NCBI GenBank assembly: GCA_037893245.1
Contig: JBAIAA010000877.1
Span: 558,001-622,000 of the forward strand
DNA length: 64,000 nucleotides
Source: Crossaster papposus
Taxonomy: Eukaryota; Echinodermata; Asteroidea; Velatida; Solasteridae
Reading direction: 5' to 3'
The notes beneath the pieces are model-generated. The model worked only from the letters and a program-made list of their open reading frames with translations. It was not told where the DNA came from and searched no databases. Positions 23,846 through 34,500 of the stretch are shown in pieces. The stretch's first letter is position 1, and each line of letters begins with the position of its first letter. A program made the translations under genes and the position numbers.

Positions 23846-24930
23846 ATTCAGATCGATGTTCAGGTCGTGACTGGTTCTAGCCCGGTAGACCTAGTACACG
23901 GAGCGCGTCTTACTCGACGTTCGATTGCAATACACATTGACGCTCCGTCTCATTGTTACACACATATACATTCGGTTTATGCGCATTAGGCATAGTGTGT
24001 GCTTGTAGTATTGAAAGCATCGAACAGATAAGAAAACTGTTATTATTCTTTGAAGCCACAGCACGATCTCTCCAGTCTCTTTAGTCATGTAGTACTCGTA
24101 GTCGTACCGGTATTTTCACGCCCGTTCCAATATATAAGTTTATAACACCTCACCCATGTCATGGAGGTTTCCTACCTTTATGCCTCACTCACAGATACAG
24201 CTTGGTTTTAATGTTTTATAATTATAATCTAAATACAGTTAAAATGAACTTTAATTTTAATCCAGCTCTGTAGTGCTGGCTCTTTGAAACAATACGCGCT
24301 ACGCTCAATGCGCTACGCTCTACGCGCACATCAGCATACATTTACACACAAATACTGCACCATGGGTACTACTTTGGTTGCTAATGGTATAGTACCATGG
24401 TTGCTACGGGTATAGTACTTTTGGTCGTGCACAAAAAGATAGTAAAAATAGAAAATACCATGTGACTAGCTCTCGGTCAATCAAGACACAGAGTCTGTGG
24501 GTATACTCATGCATTTTCATGCAACCGATAAAATGATGGTTAAATAAATTGTATACAGAAACAACTGAGAAAAATTGTCAAAAATGACCCCATGTACAGG
24601 ACACCCCGTACGTATCAACTGAATACTTTCCTTATCAGGACGACCTACACATTTTCCGTTTACATTTTGTATTTACCTGACCTTTTCTGTTTGTGTTTTC
24701 TTTTCATGTAATTTAGTGTCATACTACTAGCTGTACGTGATAACCCCATCGTTTGTCAGTCATGTCTGCAACTCCAACCGAGGTATTTGACGTTTGTGTC
24801 GTCGGGGCAGGTTTATGGGGCAGTGCAGCCGCCAAATATTGCTCAGAGCGGCCTGGTATCTCAGTTTGCTTTAACGAACCCAGCGAACCAGTCACGAAGA
24901 GGTATGATTTTTGTTTCCCACTCGTGATTT

Positions 24931-25285
24931 AAAGGTAGGATACACCATTTGCGAAATCGCAACATTTTACTACCGAATTATATTAGGAAATATCTTACTT
25001 ATTTTTAGGTAAATAATGATTGTAGGCATCTAGCAAAAGGATTGCGCTAGATATCCTCTAATTGTTCTGAAAAATTGAATTTTATATAATAAAAAAAAAC
25101 AAGAACAATATAAGAACTACTGCCTGACGAAGGTTGAAAACAAATGTCGTTTTTCTTGCTTTTCTCAGCATCCATGATTGTAAAACTCCAGACAAGTCGG
25201 TTGAACAATGTTTACTATAAAATACAACCCCCAAAAATGTACCCATTCATGATAATTCAAGCAATTACCAATGGTGTTTACCTTT
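24931..25285. mobile_element. MITE family M1, intron 1 of copy B
   Basis: Full-length counterpart of 11816-12171, ending GGTGTTTACCTTT. Confidence 0.8.
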
Positions 25286-26032
25286 AAAATCTTTGGGAGG
25301 GGCACATTGTCCAAATATATCCAAGACCTCAAAAATGTTTTACTTATTGTCGGTTGTACATTTGTATTGTTTGAAAGCCGCAAAAGTTCTCAAAAATCTA
25401 ATGAAAAGAAAGGTGCTTGAAAACTAAACTGACGAAGGTTTAGTTCTGTGGATGCTATATACCAATAAAATAATATTTTTAGATTTTAACCAATAATATT
25501 TTTAGATTTGATATTGAACCAACTGCTTTATAGAAATTTCAAAAAAATGTATCTCTGGGATACATCTTTAGACTACTTCAAAATTCTTCAAAATGACAGC
25601 ATGCCAGAGAGTTTATAGGGTCATTATTATGTTTACATAATTTGGTGCGAGTTCTAGTACTACAACACTGGATGAATAATTGCAATTATATCTTCTCGTT
25701 ATTTTTTAAAGATTTATGAAAGCCGGTCTGTATTTGATGAGGGACGAGTATTTAGTGGAATCAGCAGAAGTTTTGGATCGGGAGAACTTGGCAGACGAGC
25801 AGCTCAAAGGTTTAGTGATATCGAACGATTGACAGGTGAGAGAGAAATGCACGCACGTGTGAATGCATGTGCAAATATTTCCTGCGTACTGTGAACCTGT
25901 GAATTGACGTCTACAAGATGCAGGAAGAGGTTACGGATTGTAGACTTGCGCATGCCGAAAGTCTGTTTTGCCCTTTCTGCAAGAGCTTTTGAGGAAAAAT
26001 GGGGATAGAATTATCTTCTTTTTTGTAATAAA

Positions 26033-26165
26033 CCTTTTTTGGGGGTTGTATTTTTTAGTAAACATTGTTCAACTGACTTGTCTGGAGTTTTACAATCATG
26101 GATGCTGAGAAAAGCAAGAAAAACGACATTTGTTTTCAACCGTCGTCAGGCAGTAGCTCTTATAT
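26033..26165. repeat. Inverted M1 fragment, intron 2 of copy B
   Basis: About 130 bp that is the reverse complement of 25105-25232, present where copy A has its foldback element. Exon 2 of copy B is therefore flanked by inverted repeats. Confidence 0.8.
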
Positions 26166-26203
26166 TGTTCCCGCGATATATTATCTCAGCATGTCCTCAT
26201 CCC

Positions 26204-26414
26204 GCGATAGGTTGTGGGTTCGAGTCCAACCTGGGGTTGTACGTGTGCCTCTGCTTCTCCCCACCCAGGTGTAAATGGGTACCTGTGAGGGCAGAGATGG
26301 TCATTGGAATAGCTTCTTTGCGCTGAAATGGCAGCATCGTGCTGTACTTTGTATACTCCCCCGGGAGCTGAGATGGTATTTGGAATATTTCACTGTACAA
26401 GTACCGGTACCTGC
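26204..26414 (+). repeat. tRNA-derived SINE S2, copy B intron 2
   Basis: Counterpart of 14351-14556, with the same TTGTGGGTTCGAGTCC B box and ATTATTAT end. Confidence 0.75.
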
Positions 26415-27871
26415 TATTATTATCGAGTGGAAAATGGCTGGGAACCGGTCAACAGCCATTAATCACATGACACCTTAAATAGTTGGTTACTTATCATTTT
26501 CTCTGTAGGGATACATTTTTACAGGGACGTTGGGGTGTTGTGGCTAACTGCACACGATGGTTCCCTCGGCCGTAAGCTACTCGATGGTGCCAACCAGACA
26601 GGGATCAGTGTCATCATCTGAGCCCGCGGAAGTTCCTTTTTGCCCAGCAGACCTTGGCTCAGCGCCAAGGATGCAGAATATTGGACGACCTCGTTGACGA
26701 TCTATCACATCGTATTTACACTAGACACCGAAGCCGACAGGACCATCAATGCCAAGAAAGTCTTGCTCCGCACTGAGGCCTCAACTGCTGTGAGAGACCT
26801 ACTACCCGCTGGGTTGCAACTTGATATAACGGCCAAGTCTCAAGTCGTGGTGCTTCTGTAGTTGATAGAAGATGACAGGGACAGGCTCCAGGGCATGCCT
26901 TCCTTAGACGTCCATGAGGGAGAAACGGACTTGGGACAAGACTGCTACATTTTGCCACCGATTCCATACCCAAACGGTAAATATTACCATGTATATGTGA
27001 CTAATGAATGTAATCATTAAGAGAACAGGCCATTAGATAATCTAGCTGGATTTTGACATCTTTATGAGTAAACACACTCCTCCCATGTCTAGCCTAGTCT
27101 GGTTCCTAGACTTCAAAATGGTGTCCAGTATTACAACGAGCAGCGAATCTTGCGTACCTCCTGAGATTCCCTCCTGAGATATGCAAATGATATGCATGAC
27201 GTGTATAGGTCTGAATCCCGCCTTGTAAATTCAAAATCACAACGGTAATGTTTGTGCACAACCAACCTATAGATTGCAAAATGGGAATATCTATAAAATA
27301 GCTATGAATGGGAAAATAGCTATGAATTTCCAATTTCAGTAATAAAGAGTTTTGAATTCTTACTGAATCTCTGGCAAATACCAATAAATATTGCTCAGAC
27401 CCAACCATTTGACTTATGACTCAGACTCGGACTCTACCTGTTTGATTCAGGACTCGCACTCAAGACTCGACAGTGGTGACTGGGACTCTGACTCAGACTC
27501 AATGTTTGGTGACTCAAACCCAAGTCTCCCCTAACTCACTTGCTGCAACCAAGCGAGAGGAGAACTTGTGCTTGGCGTCCGCGCTGATCATTTGTTAGTC
27601 CCAATGAAACCACCATACTATTCCTATTGAATACATGTAGCTAAATTTTGTTTTCTTTCCCCAAATGTTTTGTAGGTAAGTGGTACCTGAAAATAGGTCA
27701 CGGTAAAGTGGGTGAGAAAGATATGACAACTAAGGAGCAAATGAAGGTCTGGTACTTTGGTCATGGTGATCAACCAACGTCAGATAGACTCCTGCAGTGC
27801 CTATAAGGCATAATTCCTGGTAGGTGATCCGTTGGACTCCATCGATCTTATTACTGTTTAAAAGCTATAGA

Positions 27872-28212
27872 TAACAATAATAATAATATTTATAAAGCGC
27901 ACGTATCCAACAATATTGGCGCTTGTGTCACTACAATAATATTACCCCTGCTCATTGGGCCCACGAAACAATCCAAATACCATCTCGGCTCCCTGGGGAG
28001 TATACAGCTCGAAGCAGCCATTTATTTGCAAGGCAGCAACAAATCAATCCCTGAAACCATCTCTGCCATCACAGGTACCCATTTTAATTATGGGTGGGGA
28101 GAAGCAGTGAGTGACAACAACCCCAGGCTGGACTCGAACCCACAACCTGCAGATTTACCCGCAGACCCCAAATTCAATGCTCGAGTCCACGAGGCCATAG
28201 CACCCCATTTAG
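27872..28212 (-). repeat. Complete tRNA-derived SINE S2, intron 4 of copy B
   Basis: On the minus strand: a Ser/Leu-type tRNA-like head (TATGGCCTCGTGGAC as A box, GTGGGTTCGAGTCCAGCC as B box), a body with ATGGGTACCTGTGATGGCAG and GAGCCGAGATGGTATTTGG, and a tail of AAATATTATTATTATT. This is the most complete S2 copy in the window. Confidence 0.75.
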
Positions 28213-29104
28213 GAAATCTAGATGTGACCAGCAATCGATTTTATGATGCATTGCACGTCGTATCCCTACGATGCGTTGCAGCTGCGACACGTCCTGTGGG
28301 TAATTTCCCAAAACACTTTGACGCGTCGAAGGTGTAATTTATAGCACAAAACTGTATATATTGAATGCGAGGAATCAAAGTGCCCCGTTATAATATTGAG
28401 CGCCGTCACAACAGAACTAGTCGATAATCACTTTTGGCAGGTTTTACAGTGGGACTAAACAAAAGTCAATCACAAATTTGTTACAAGTATATCCAGTGAA
28501 GCATTTTTTTTAGTACAAAACTCCAACTTTAAGTGTCTATTTCTCATTTTTAACATTTCAGACAATGCGATTTTAAAATTGTATATCTTTACTTTGAATG
28601 TCCAATACAAAAAACTCAAGGTGGCATTTAAAAGAGCAAGGCGTAAATTTTACTAATATTGCAGAAACTCAAAATTGACTTCTTGCCCAAAAGTGCCTGA
28701 TTTAGACATACCGCGTCACATATTCAAATGCAATGAATCATTCATTGTAAAATGTTCGTCCTATGTTTTTGTCGCCTTTTCATCAAGTTGCCGTGATTGT
28801 CTTTGGATATTAAACCGAAAAAGATGCAACACTTTTTATTACCGTTGCAGATCTGAAGCCACTTTCCATTCACACCGATAGTTGCGTGACTACCACCACA
28901 CCTACGCAGCTACTCTACTGCGACATGGTCGGCCCTGGGCTTGGCCCGCTCGTTGGCGGTAACGGGGTCGGGGCCAAGTGCTCGGATGAGATCAGCCACA
29001 TGGCAGCTAACATGATACTGAAGGGAGAGTGGGACTATGACATGCCGAGAGAGAAGTTTAGAGTGAAGTGGAAACCGAAAACTGAGAGGTCATGATGCTC
29101 ATAC

Positions 29105-30200
29105 TTAATATCCTAGGAATCCTAGAATTGCTAACTAACAAAGTATCAAACGCTTTATACTTGCAGTTAATTGCACAGCCGAATGGTTTATAACAATAGA
29201 GTCTCTCATGTGCACGTACAGTACAGCCACACACAGTGAACATTTTATTTATACCAAATGGAGCAAATGCTAATATTCTACCTTACTTTTTTATTAATAT
29301 AGATGCTATTAAATGCTTACAAATTACAAATTGAGAATTGAAGCAAAATATTTTATGTTGTATTCATCCATTGACTTTAGCTGGGTTTGAACCTTGGACC
29401 TCCAGTTACGCTGCACTGGTATCAGTATATCTGAACATTTTATTAAAAATGAATATTAAAAACAGTAAATTGTATATTTAAAAAAACACATTTGAAACAA
29501 CATAAAATGGGTAAATATGTTTATTCAGTAACGATACGTTTAAATGCCAGTAGCAGTATGGCGGACATGTATGAACATTTAAAGGACTAGGATACACCAT
29601 TGGTAATTGCTTAAATTATTATGAATGGGTGGATTTGGGGGGTTCGGTTGTATTTTATTGTAAATAACGTTTAACTGGCCTGTCCGAAGTTTTGTAATCA
29701 TGGATGCCGAGAAAAGCAAGAAAAACATCTTTTTTTTCAACCAAAGTCGGGCAGTTATTTTTATGTTTTGTCTCATTCGTCAGCGGGCGATTGTGAATTT
29801 GTTTAAACAATTCTGAACAATTACACGATATCTACCGTAATCATTTTGTTGGATGCCCAGAATCATTTTTTTTTTCAAATAAGTAAGATATTTATTAGTA
29901 CGTCGATAGTACATTGTACAACTAATTAACTGCATTAAATCGTATTGAAACAAGTTTTAGAATTAAACACCAAATGTATCTCAGCTATTGCGACAAGTGT
30001 CGAGTGTGGAATAAAAACATACGCAACCTATAAAACAAGTTCTATACAAATATTACTTTTGATTAAATTGTTTTTATGTAGTTTTTATGTCGGTTTGTAA
30101 AGTGTTTTGAAACTTTTTATGGAGACTAAATAAGACGCTTAACAATTATTGATTATTATGACATTGAATATTATTCCTTTTTAATACGACTACTGTTTCA
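29105..30200. other. Unique spacer with tRNA-like and M1 repeats
   Basis: No gene seen. At about 29376-29440 the minus strand has a tRNA-like T arm (AAGGTTCAAACCCAGC). At 29581-29935 lies another M1 MITE missing its last 30 bp or so. Confidence 0.5.
29581..29935. mobile_element. MITE family M1 copy
   Basis: Begins AAAGGACTAGGATACACCATT and continues with ATTATGAATGGGTGGATTTG, in the opposite orientation to the intron 1 copies. The far terminal repeat is missing. Confidence 0.7.
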
Positions 30201-30215
30201 GCAATTATTTATTAT

Positions 30216-31055
30216 TTATTCGGGGTAAAGGAGGAAGCCACTGAATGAGGTGTGGTGATAGTAGGAAGCACTATACGTCCTACCGTACATGGTAAGCCCC
30301 ACCGTGTCTCCTCGCTGCAGAACCAGCACCGCGCTCCCAGACACCTGCTCATTGTGACTTGAATCAGTGCTATAGCCAGAGACAACAGAGTCGTCGTTCT
30401 TCCGGAGATGAACGTACAGGTAGCTGCTGGAAGAATATTTGTTCACAGAAAACGTAAACACGTAGGTGCCCGGCACAGTACACGTGAACGTGCCGGTCCC
30501 GAGATCAAAGCTGGTACCCGGCAGAAGCGTCTCGGTCTGCTGGAAGGGCAAACGGGTGTCGCCACTCGTAGAGGTATCAGAGGGCCTCGTCCTCACCGCG
30601 GTGAATGCTACCCGCTGGTTGGAGTCGTCTGGTGTCTCCCCTTGGTCACCCTTCTGACCTTTGACACCAGTCTGACCAGGACTTCCGACGACACCCTGCA
30701 GACCTTTCGGACCTATTTTGCCGGGCTGGCCTATCCCATTCTCACCTTTAGGCCCAGCGTTCCCAGGTGCTCCCCGCTCACCCATTGGACCGATTGGCCC
30801 GATATCGCCAGTTTGACCCGGTTGACCTGCGTCGCCCTTTGACCCCGGCTGGCCGTAGGGCCCCATCGGTCCGACCTGCCCATTTAAACCTGGTATACCA
30901 TGTGCGGCAACAGGTCCCTGGCAGCACATCGGACACGCCTGAGACGCTGGAACATCACCGTCCATGGCAACCGGCCCAGTGACGGAAGCTCGGAGCTTGT
31001 CAGAGTTACCCAGAAGGAGGGCGATTGAAAGAACGGTTGCAACCAAGATCTTCAT
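30216..31055 (-). CDS. Secreted collagen-like C1q-domain protein
   Basis: A 279-residue intact protein. A signal peptide (MKILVATVLSIALLLG) is followed by a cysteine cluster CPMCC (residues 41-45) suited to disulfide-linking chains. A collagen-like Gly-X-Y region (about 53-140, one interruption near GENGIGQPG) precedes a C-terminal C1q/TNF-like head (about 147-279: FTAVRTRPSD, GTYVFTFSVN, SGSAVLVLQRGDTVGLTMYG, FSGFLLYPE). The family forms trimers that bind ligands outside the cell, often in innate immunity or as lectins; the ligand here is unknown. I start at 31055 rather than the in-frame ATG at 31136, because a splice acceptor (TTTTATACAG) lies one base before this ATG and the extra 27 residues look like translated intron. 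AATAAA overlaps the stop codon. Plausibly a functional gene. Confidence 0.93.
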   Translation of the reverse strand: MKILVATVLSIALLLGNSDKLRASVTGPVAMDGDVPASQACPMCCQGPVAAHGIPGLNGQVGPMGPYGQPGSKGDAGQPGQTGDIGPIGPMGERGAPGNAGPKGENGIGQPGKIGPKGLQGVVGSPGQTGVKGQKGDQGETPDDSNQRVAFTAVRTRPSDTSTSGDTRLPFQQTETLLPGTSFDLGTGTFTCTVPGTYVFTFSVNKYSSSSYLYVHLRKNDDSVVSGYSTDSSHNEQVSGSAVLVLQRGDTVGLTMYGRTYSASYYHHTSFSGFLLYPE

Positions 31056-31923
31056 TCTGTATAAAATACCAAAAGTACACAATATAAATAACAAAAGGGA
31101 CTTATTATTAAACAGAAAAAGAAGCAAAAAAAACATGAATTAAAAGGTTCTCGGGTAGAGCGCATACAAAATAACTTCAGATGTTCGTTTTGGTCGGTTT
31201 GTATAAAGCGGCAAAACAAATTTGACGGAACAACTTTTTTTAGGAAGAGTGTCGTACGGGTTTTGAATCAAGCTATAGGCCTAAAGTAGGGCCAAACCCA
31301 CCTCTCCTCTTCTCCAGAAATTCATTATATTTGCACTTTCATTTCGTCCGCAAACATCGTCGAGCTCAACTCTTGATTCTCAATTTTAAAAATTACAAAG
31401 GGATTTGATTAAAGTTTCAGTATAAATTAATGTGTGGTTTTGGGTATTTTGCTTTGTTTTTATTTTAATAGATTTAGACGATGTTGTTGTTGCATTTTGT
31501 TCTGTTTACTATCAAACGTTATGGTGATTTTTTGTATTTAAATGACCAAGAGTCTTGAAACAAACGACAAAAAAAAAAAAGTTATTTTTTTATTTAAATT
31601 CGAAAGCCCTGTGAAACGAATTTCACGATTTTAGGAGGAATCAGAAAGGTATACAAATTGCAATAATACTTGATCTAGAATGGAATTCATTGATAACTAT
31701 TTTTTAAATTGAGAATTGAGCTAGGCGATGTTCGGGGACGAAAGTAAAGTGTCGTTATAAGAATGTGTGATACTAGTGTTAAAATAACTGGGAAAGATAT
31801 AATATCCTGACTGAAAAACTCTGTAAATACGGTAATATTTAGGAATTTGTCAAGATACGTCAATGGTTTTGTTAAGAAATATAACGTTATTTGTTTATTT
31901 GTTTTTAATACAGTAAGGCCTAC

Positions 31924-31993
31924 CTTGACGTGGTGTTCTTAATCAGAGCTCAGCCGCCGAGAAGAAATCTTAGTGACTGAAGTTGAATGTCAC
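31924..31993 (-). other. Predicted 5' UTR exon 2 of the C1q-domain gene
   Basis: A 70-bp segment on the minus strand between an acceptor TTATTTTCAG and a donor GTAGGC. It holds no ATG and has stops in frame, as expected of leader sequence. Prediction from splice signals only. Confidence 0.55.
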
Positions 31994-32835
31994 CTGAAAA
32001 TAATACAAAAAACAAACACCTTAACTCACAACAAGTCTCTTTATTTGTTTATTTTCATGTATTTTTACAGCGCTTTGAGGCTGTTGTCAGCGTAAAGGCT
32101 ATAATTTGTTTGTTTGTTTGTTGTTGATGTTGTGATATCATTATGTTTTATCAAAGCGAATAGCTGTCCCTAAAAAGAAAGTAACAAAGATGATGACGAA
32201 ATTGGAAGATAACACGGGGAGTCTGTGGATGCAAAGAAGGAATACAATACATTTGACGTTTGCTCCAACCCTTTTAAATAAGACTTATGCCCTAATGGTT
32301 TGCACGGAGTGGTGAAAAAATCAATAGGATGGGATGCTTGCGCTAACACCATATGGGTTGTGGATGGTGCCGAGTTCAGTGGACATGAGGTGGAAGATTC
32401 TGGAACAGGATACGCGGCAGATTCTGACAGGATGCTAAAAGATGCTTGGTAGGATGCTGGGGTAGGCTGTGTGTGCTCATTAAAGCATGTCAGAAGGATG
32501 GTGGAACAGCCTGAACATCAAGCACAGTACCAAGGGTATACAATTCAACTATTTACATGAACAACGGAGCAGAGAGTCAAAATATAATCTGACACAACTT
32601 ACTCTATTCACGAGTTTTGTTTAAAACATACTTTTGTAAGAACCACTAATCCGGAAGGAATTATTATTATTATTATTTATTCATCCAAGAAAAAAACAAA
32701 CAAACAGTACATTGACAAAGTTATACAGCTGTGCATGAAATCATTGCAAGTATAAAGTAACAATGCCATATAACAGAAACAATAAGTTTAAATAGCAAAA
32801 CTGCATTATTCAATAGGTGAAAAGGAATAGAAATC

Positions 32836-33068
32836 TGGGGTCAGTGGGGGATGGGGTTATCGGAGGGAAACGAAGGAAAATGAGAAGTAAAGTATGCAAT
32901 GGGGAAGGATTTAAGTGGTTGAGAAGGGGAGGGTGGAGGAGGGGATTGGTCGAGGAGGGGAGGGGTGGGAGGAGAGTGGTCAAGTAGGGGGAGGGAGTTG
33001 TGAGTGTGTGGGGTAGGCGAGTGACGAGTGGTTGTGGGTTTACAGAGGGTGGGGGGGGGGGGGAGGGT
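32836..33068. repeat. Purine-rich, G-run-rich tract
   Basis: About 230 bp dominated by G and A on the plus strand with many GGGG and GGAGG blocks, ending in a run of 14 or so G (about 33050-33063). It could form triplex or G-quadruplex structures. The Pro/Ser-rich minus-strand frame here is a composition artefact. Confidence 0.8.
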
Positions 33069-33565
33069 TAGACAAATGATAAAAGATTGAGGGTTGGATC
33101 TAAACAAAGACAAGAAAACATTTCAAGCTGGCTAGGGTAGGCAAAAGTGTACTAAAACACTGTAGCCCTAAAGCCTGCCTACCCAACCTTGAAATGTCTA
33201 CATACAATTATATCAAATAAAAATTAATTTAAATTAAATACAATACATTTGATATAAAAAATCTGTTATTTACATACATGAAAGAACAAGAAGGCAAGCA
33301 AGTCAAAAAATAAAATACAAAATTAACAAACAAACACCCCCCCCCCAACACCCAAACAAACAAACAAACAACCAAACAAACAAACAATCTATCAAACAAA
33401 CAATTAACTAGTGGACAGGATACACTCAAAAAAGCCGAATCCCAAAACTGAGTGGCTCAAAAAGAAATGGGAGGAACAAGAACTCAATGAGGATACGACT
33501 TGTTACAAACATTAATTTCATCTCAAGACTTGAAAAGCCTGTTTCCATCTGTCACAAAACCTTAC

Positions 33566-33645
33566 CTTGTAAATCTCGTTCTTGCGTTCAGGTCTCTCTC
33601 TGGCTGTCCTGACGAAGGCGAAGATGAGTTGCGGTCGTTGTGAGG
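33566..33645 (-). other. Predicted 5' UTR exon 1 of the C1q-domain gene
   Basis: Minus-strand segment ending AACGAGATTTACAAG before a donor GTAAGG. A TATA-like TTTTTAAGG lies at about 33667-33675, so transcription could start near 33640. No ATG-led frame. The exon limits are inferred from signals and would need RNA data. Confidence 0.5.
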
Positions 33646-33735
33646 AATGAAGCGCGCGCTCCTGCCTTAAAAACTTGCCAGTGATTTCCTAAGCAGTGAC
33701 TGAGGAACGTTGCCCGGTTTGTAATTGGCCCCTAG

Positions 33736-34200
33736 CGCACTGTCAATCACACACCACTGACTCGTTTAATATTCATGAACGTGAGTTATGTGAATGTACT
33801 TCCTGTCACCGACACTGTGAAATGAACACATCTTATTGGTGCACGTATTATAGATGTCGGTGACATGTTCAAACGCAATGCCTCTTGTGCGCTGTCAATC
33901 ACACACCACTGACTCGTTTAATATTCATGAACGTGAGTTATGTTAATGTGACTTTCAGTCACCGACACTGTGAAATGAACCCATCTTATTGGTGGACGTG
34001 TTATAGACGTCGATGACATGTTCAAACGCGTGACCCCTAGTGCGCTGTCAATCACGCACCTCACCACTGACTCGTTTAAAATGTATGAACGGGAGTTATG
34101 TAAATGCAACTTTCAGTCACCGACACTGTGAAATGAACACATCTTATTGATGGACGTGTTATAGTCGTCGATGACACGTTCAAACGCGTGCTTTGTGATT
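33736..34200. repeat. 152-bp tandem repeat, three copies, upstream of the C1q gene
   Basis: TGTCAATCAC recurs at 33741, 33893 and 34046. Each unit has GACTCGTTTAA, GTCACCGACACTGTGAAATG and TGACA(T/C)GTTCAAACGC. On the minus strand two units offer an ACCAATAAG box, and the array begins less than 100 bp upstream of the predicted start of the C1q-domain gene, so it is probably promoter sequence that was triplicated. Confidence 0.85.
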
Positions 34201-34424
34201 GACACTCCCAACTGACCAATGAAAGGAAGACAGATGAGATTCGAAGGTTTGCAGGGGGAAAAGGCAATAAATAAACTTGGACCACGTGTACGTGTAGCGG
34301 TTCGCATTTTTTTTTCTTCGGCAGCTGTAATGCGTAAACATATAATCATGAAAAGAACAATGAGAACAATGGCAACGGACTTATTATTAAAAAACTCTAA
34401 AGAACCCCTGTTCTTAATTAACTC

Positions 34425-34500
34425 ACAAATAGCCTAGTTGGTAGAGATATAGGCTATGGATCGAAAAGTCTGTGGTTCAAATCCGGCTGTTGTTAAGGTT
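34425..34500 (+). repeat. tRNA-like Pol III sequence
   Basis: An A-box TAGCCTAGTTGGTAGAG and a B-box GGTTCAAATCC lie at tRNA-like spacing. The acceptor ends do not pair well, so this is a tRNA-derived SINE head or tRNA pseudogene rather than a tRNA gene. Confidence 0.55.

Larger units (their letters stand above)
24762..29095 (+). pseudogene. FAD-dependent sarcosine/amine oxidase-like pseudogene, copy B
   Basis: Better preserved twin of copy A. Exons: 24762-24901 (VCVVGAGLWGSAAA, the FAD-binding GxGxxG), 25723-25835 (SRSVFDEGRVFSGISRSFGS, QRFSDIERLTG; intact frame), 26509-26976 (THFYRDVGVLWL, INAKKVLL, DRDRLQGMPSL, CYILPPIPYPNG), 27676-27819 (KWYLKIGHGKVGEKD) and 28851-29095 (CDMVGPGLGPLVGGNGVGAK, ending KTERS and TGA). 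Splice sites are GT/AG and the phases join. Exon 3 has the same TGA, frameshift and TAG as copy A and appears to lack about 50 codons before SPRKLLFAQQ; exon 4 has an in-frame TAA. The disabling changes predate the duplication. No C-terminal peroxisomal SKL-like signal is visible. Confidence 0.85.
21475..29104. repeat. Segmental duplication, copy B
   Basis: Direct repeat of 8322-17570, very similar by eye. It lacks most of the intron 2 foldback and the 925-bp MITE of copy A, but keeps the end of exon 4 and the complete intron 4 SINE. Its left edge touches the CR1 3' end. Its right edge (GATGCTCATAC) continues into unrelated sequence from 29105. Confidence 0.93.
31057..33565 (-). other. Predicted introns of the C1q-domain gene
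   Basis: Between the leader exons no coding sequence is recognised. The longer intron holds an (ATT)n tract at 32660-32680 that looks like a LINE tail on the minus strand, a purine-rich tract, and a hairpin at 33118-33200 that pairs CATTTCAAG with CTTGAAATG. Confidence 0.45.

Noticed and set aside
30408..30982. Plus-strand open frames across the C1q-domain gene
   Set aside because: They are antisense shadows of a clear collagen/C1q reading frame, kept open by its glycine and proline codon bias.
31056..31136. An upstream in-frame start that would add 27 residues to the C1q-domain protein
   Set aside because: The added stretch is Phe/Leu-rich, and a splice acceptor ends just before the internal ATG, which itself begins a normal signal peptide.
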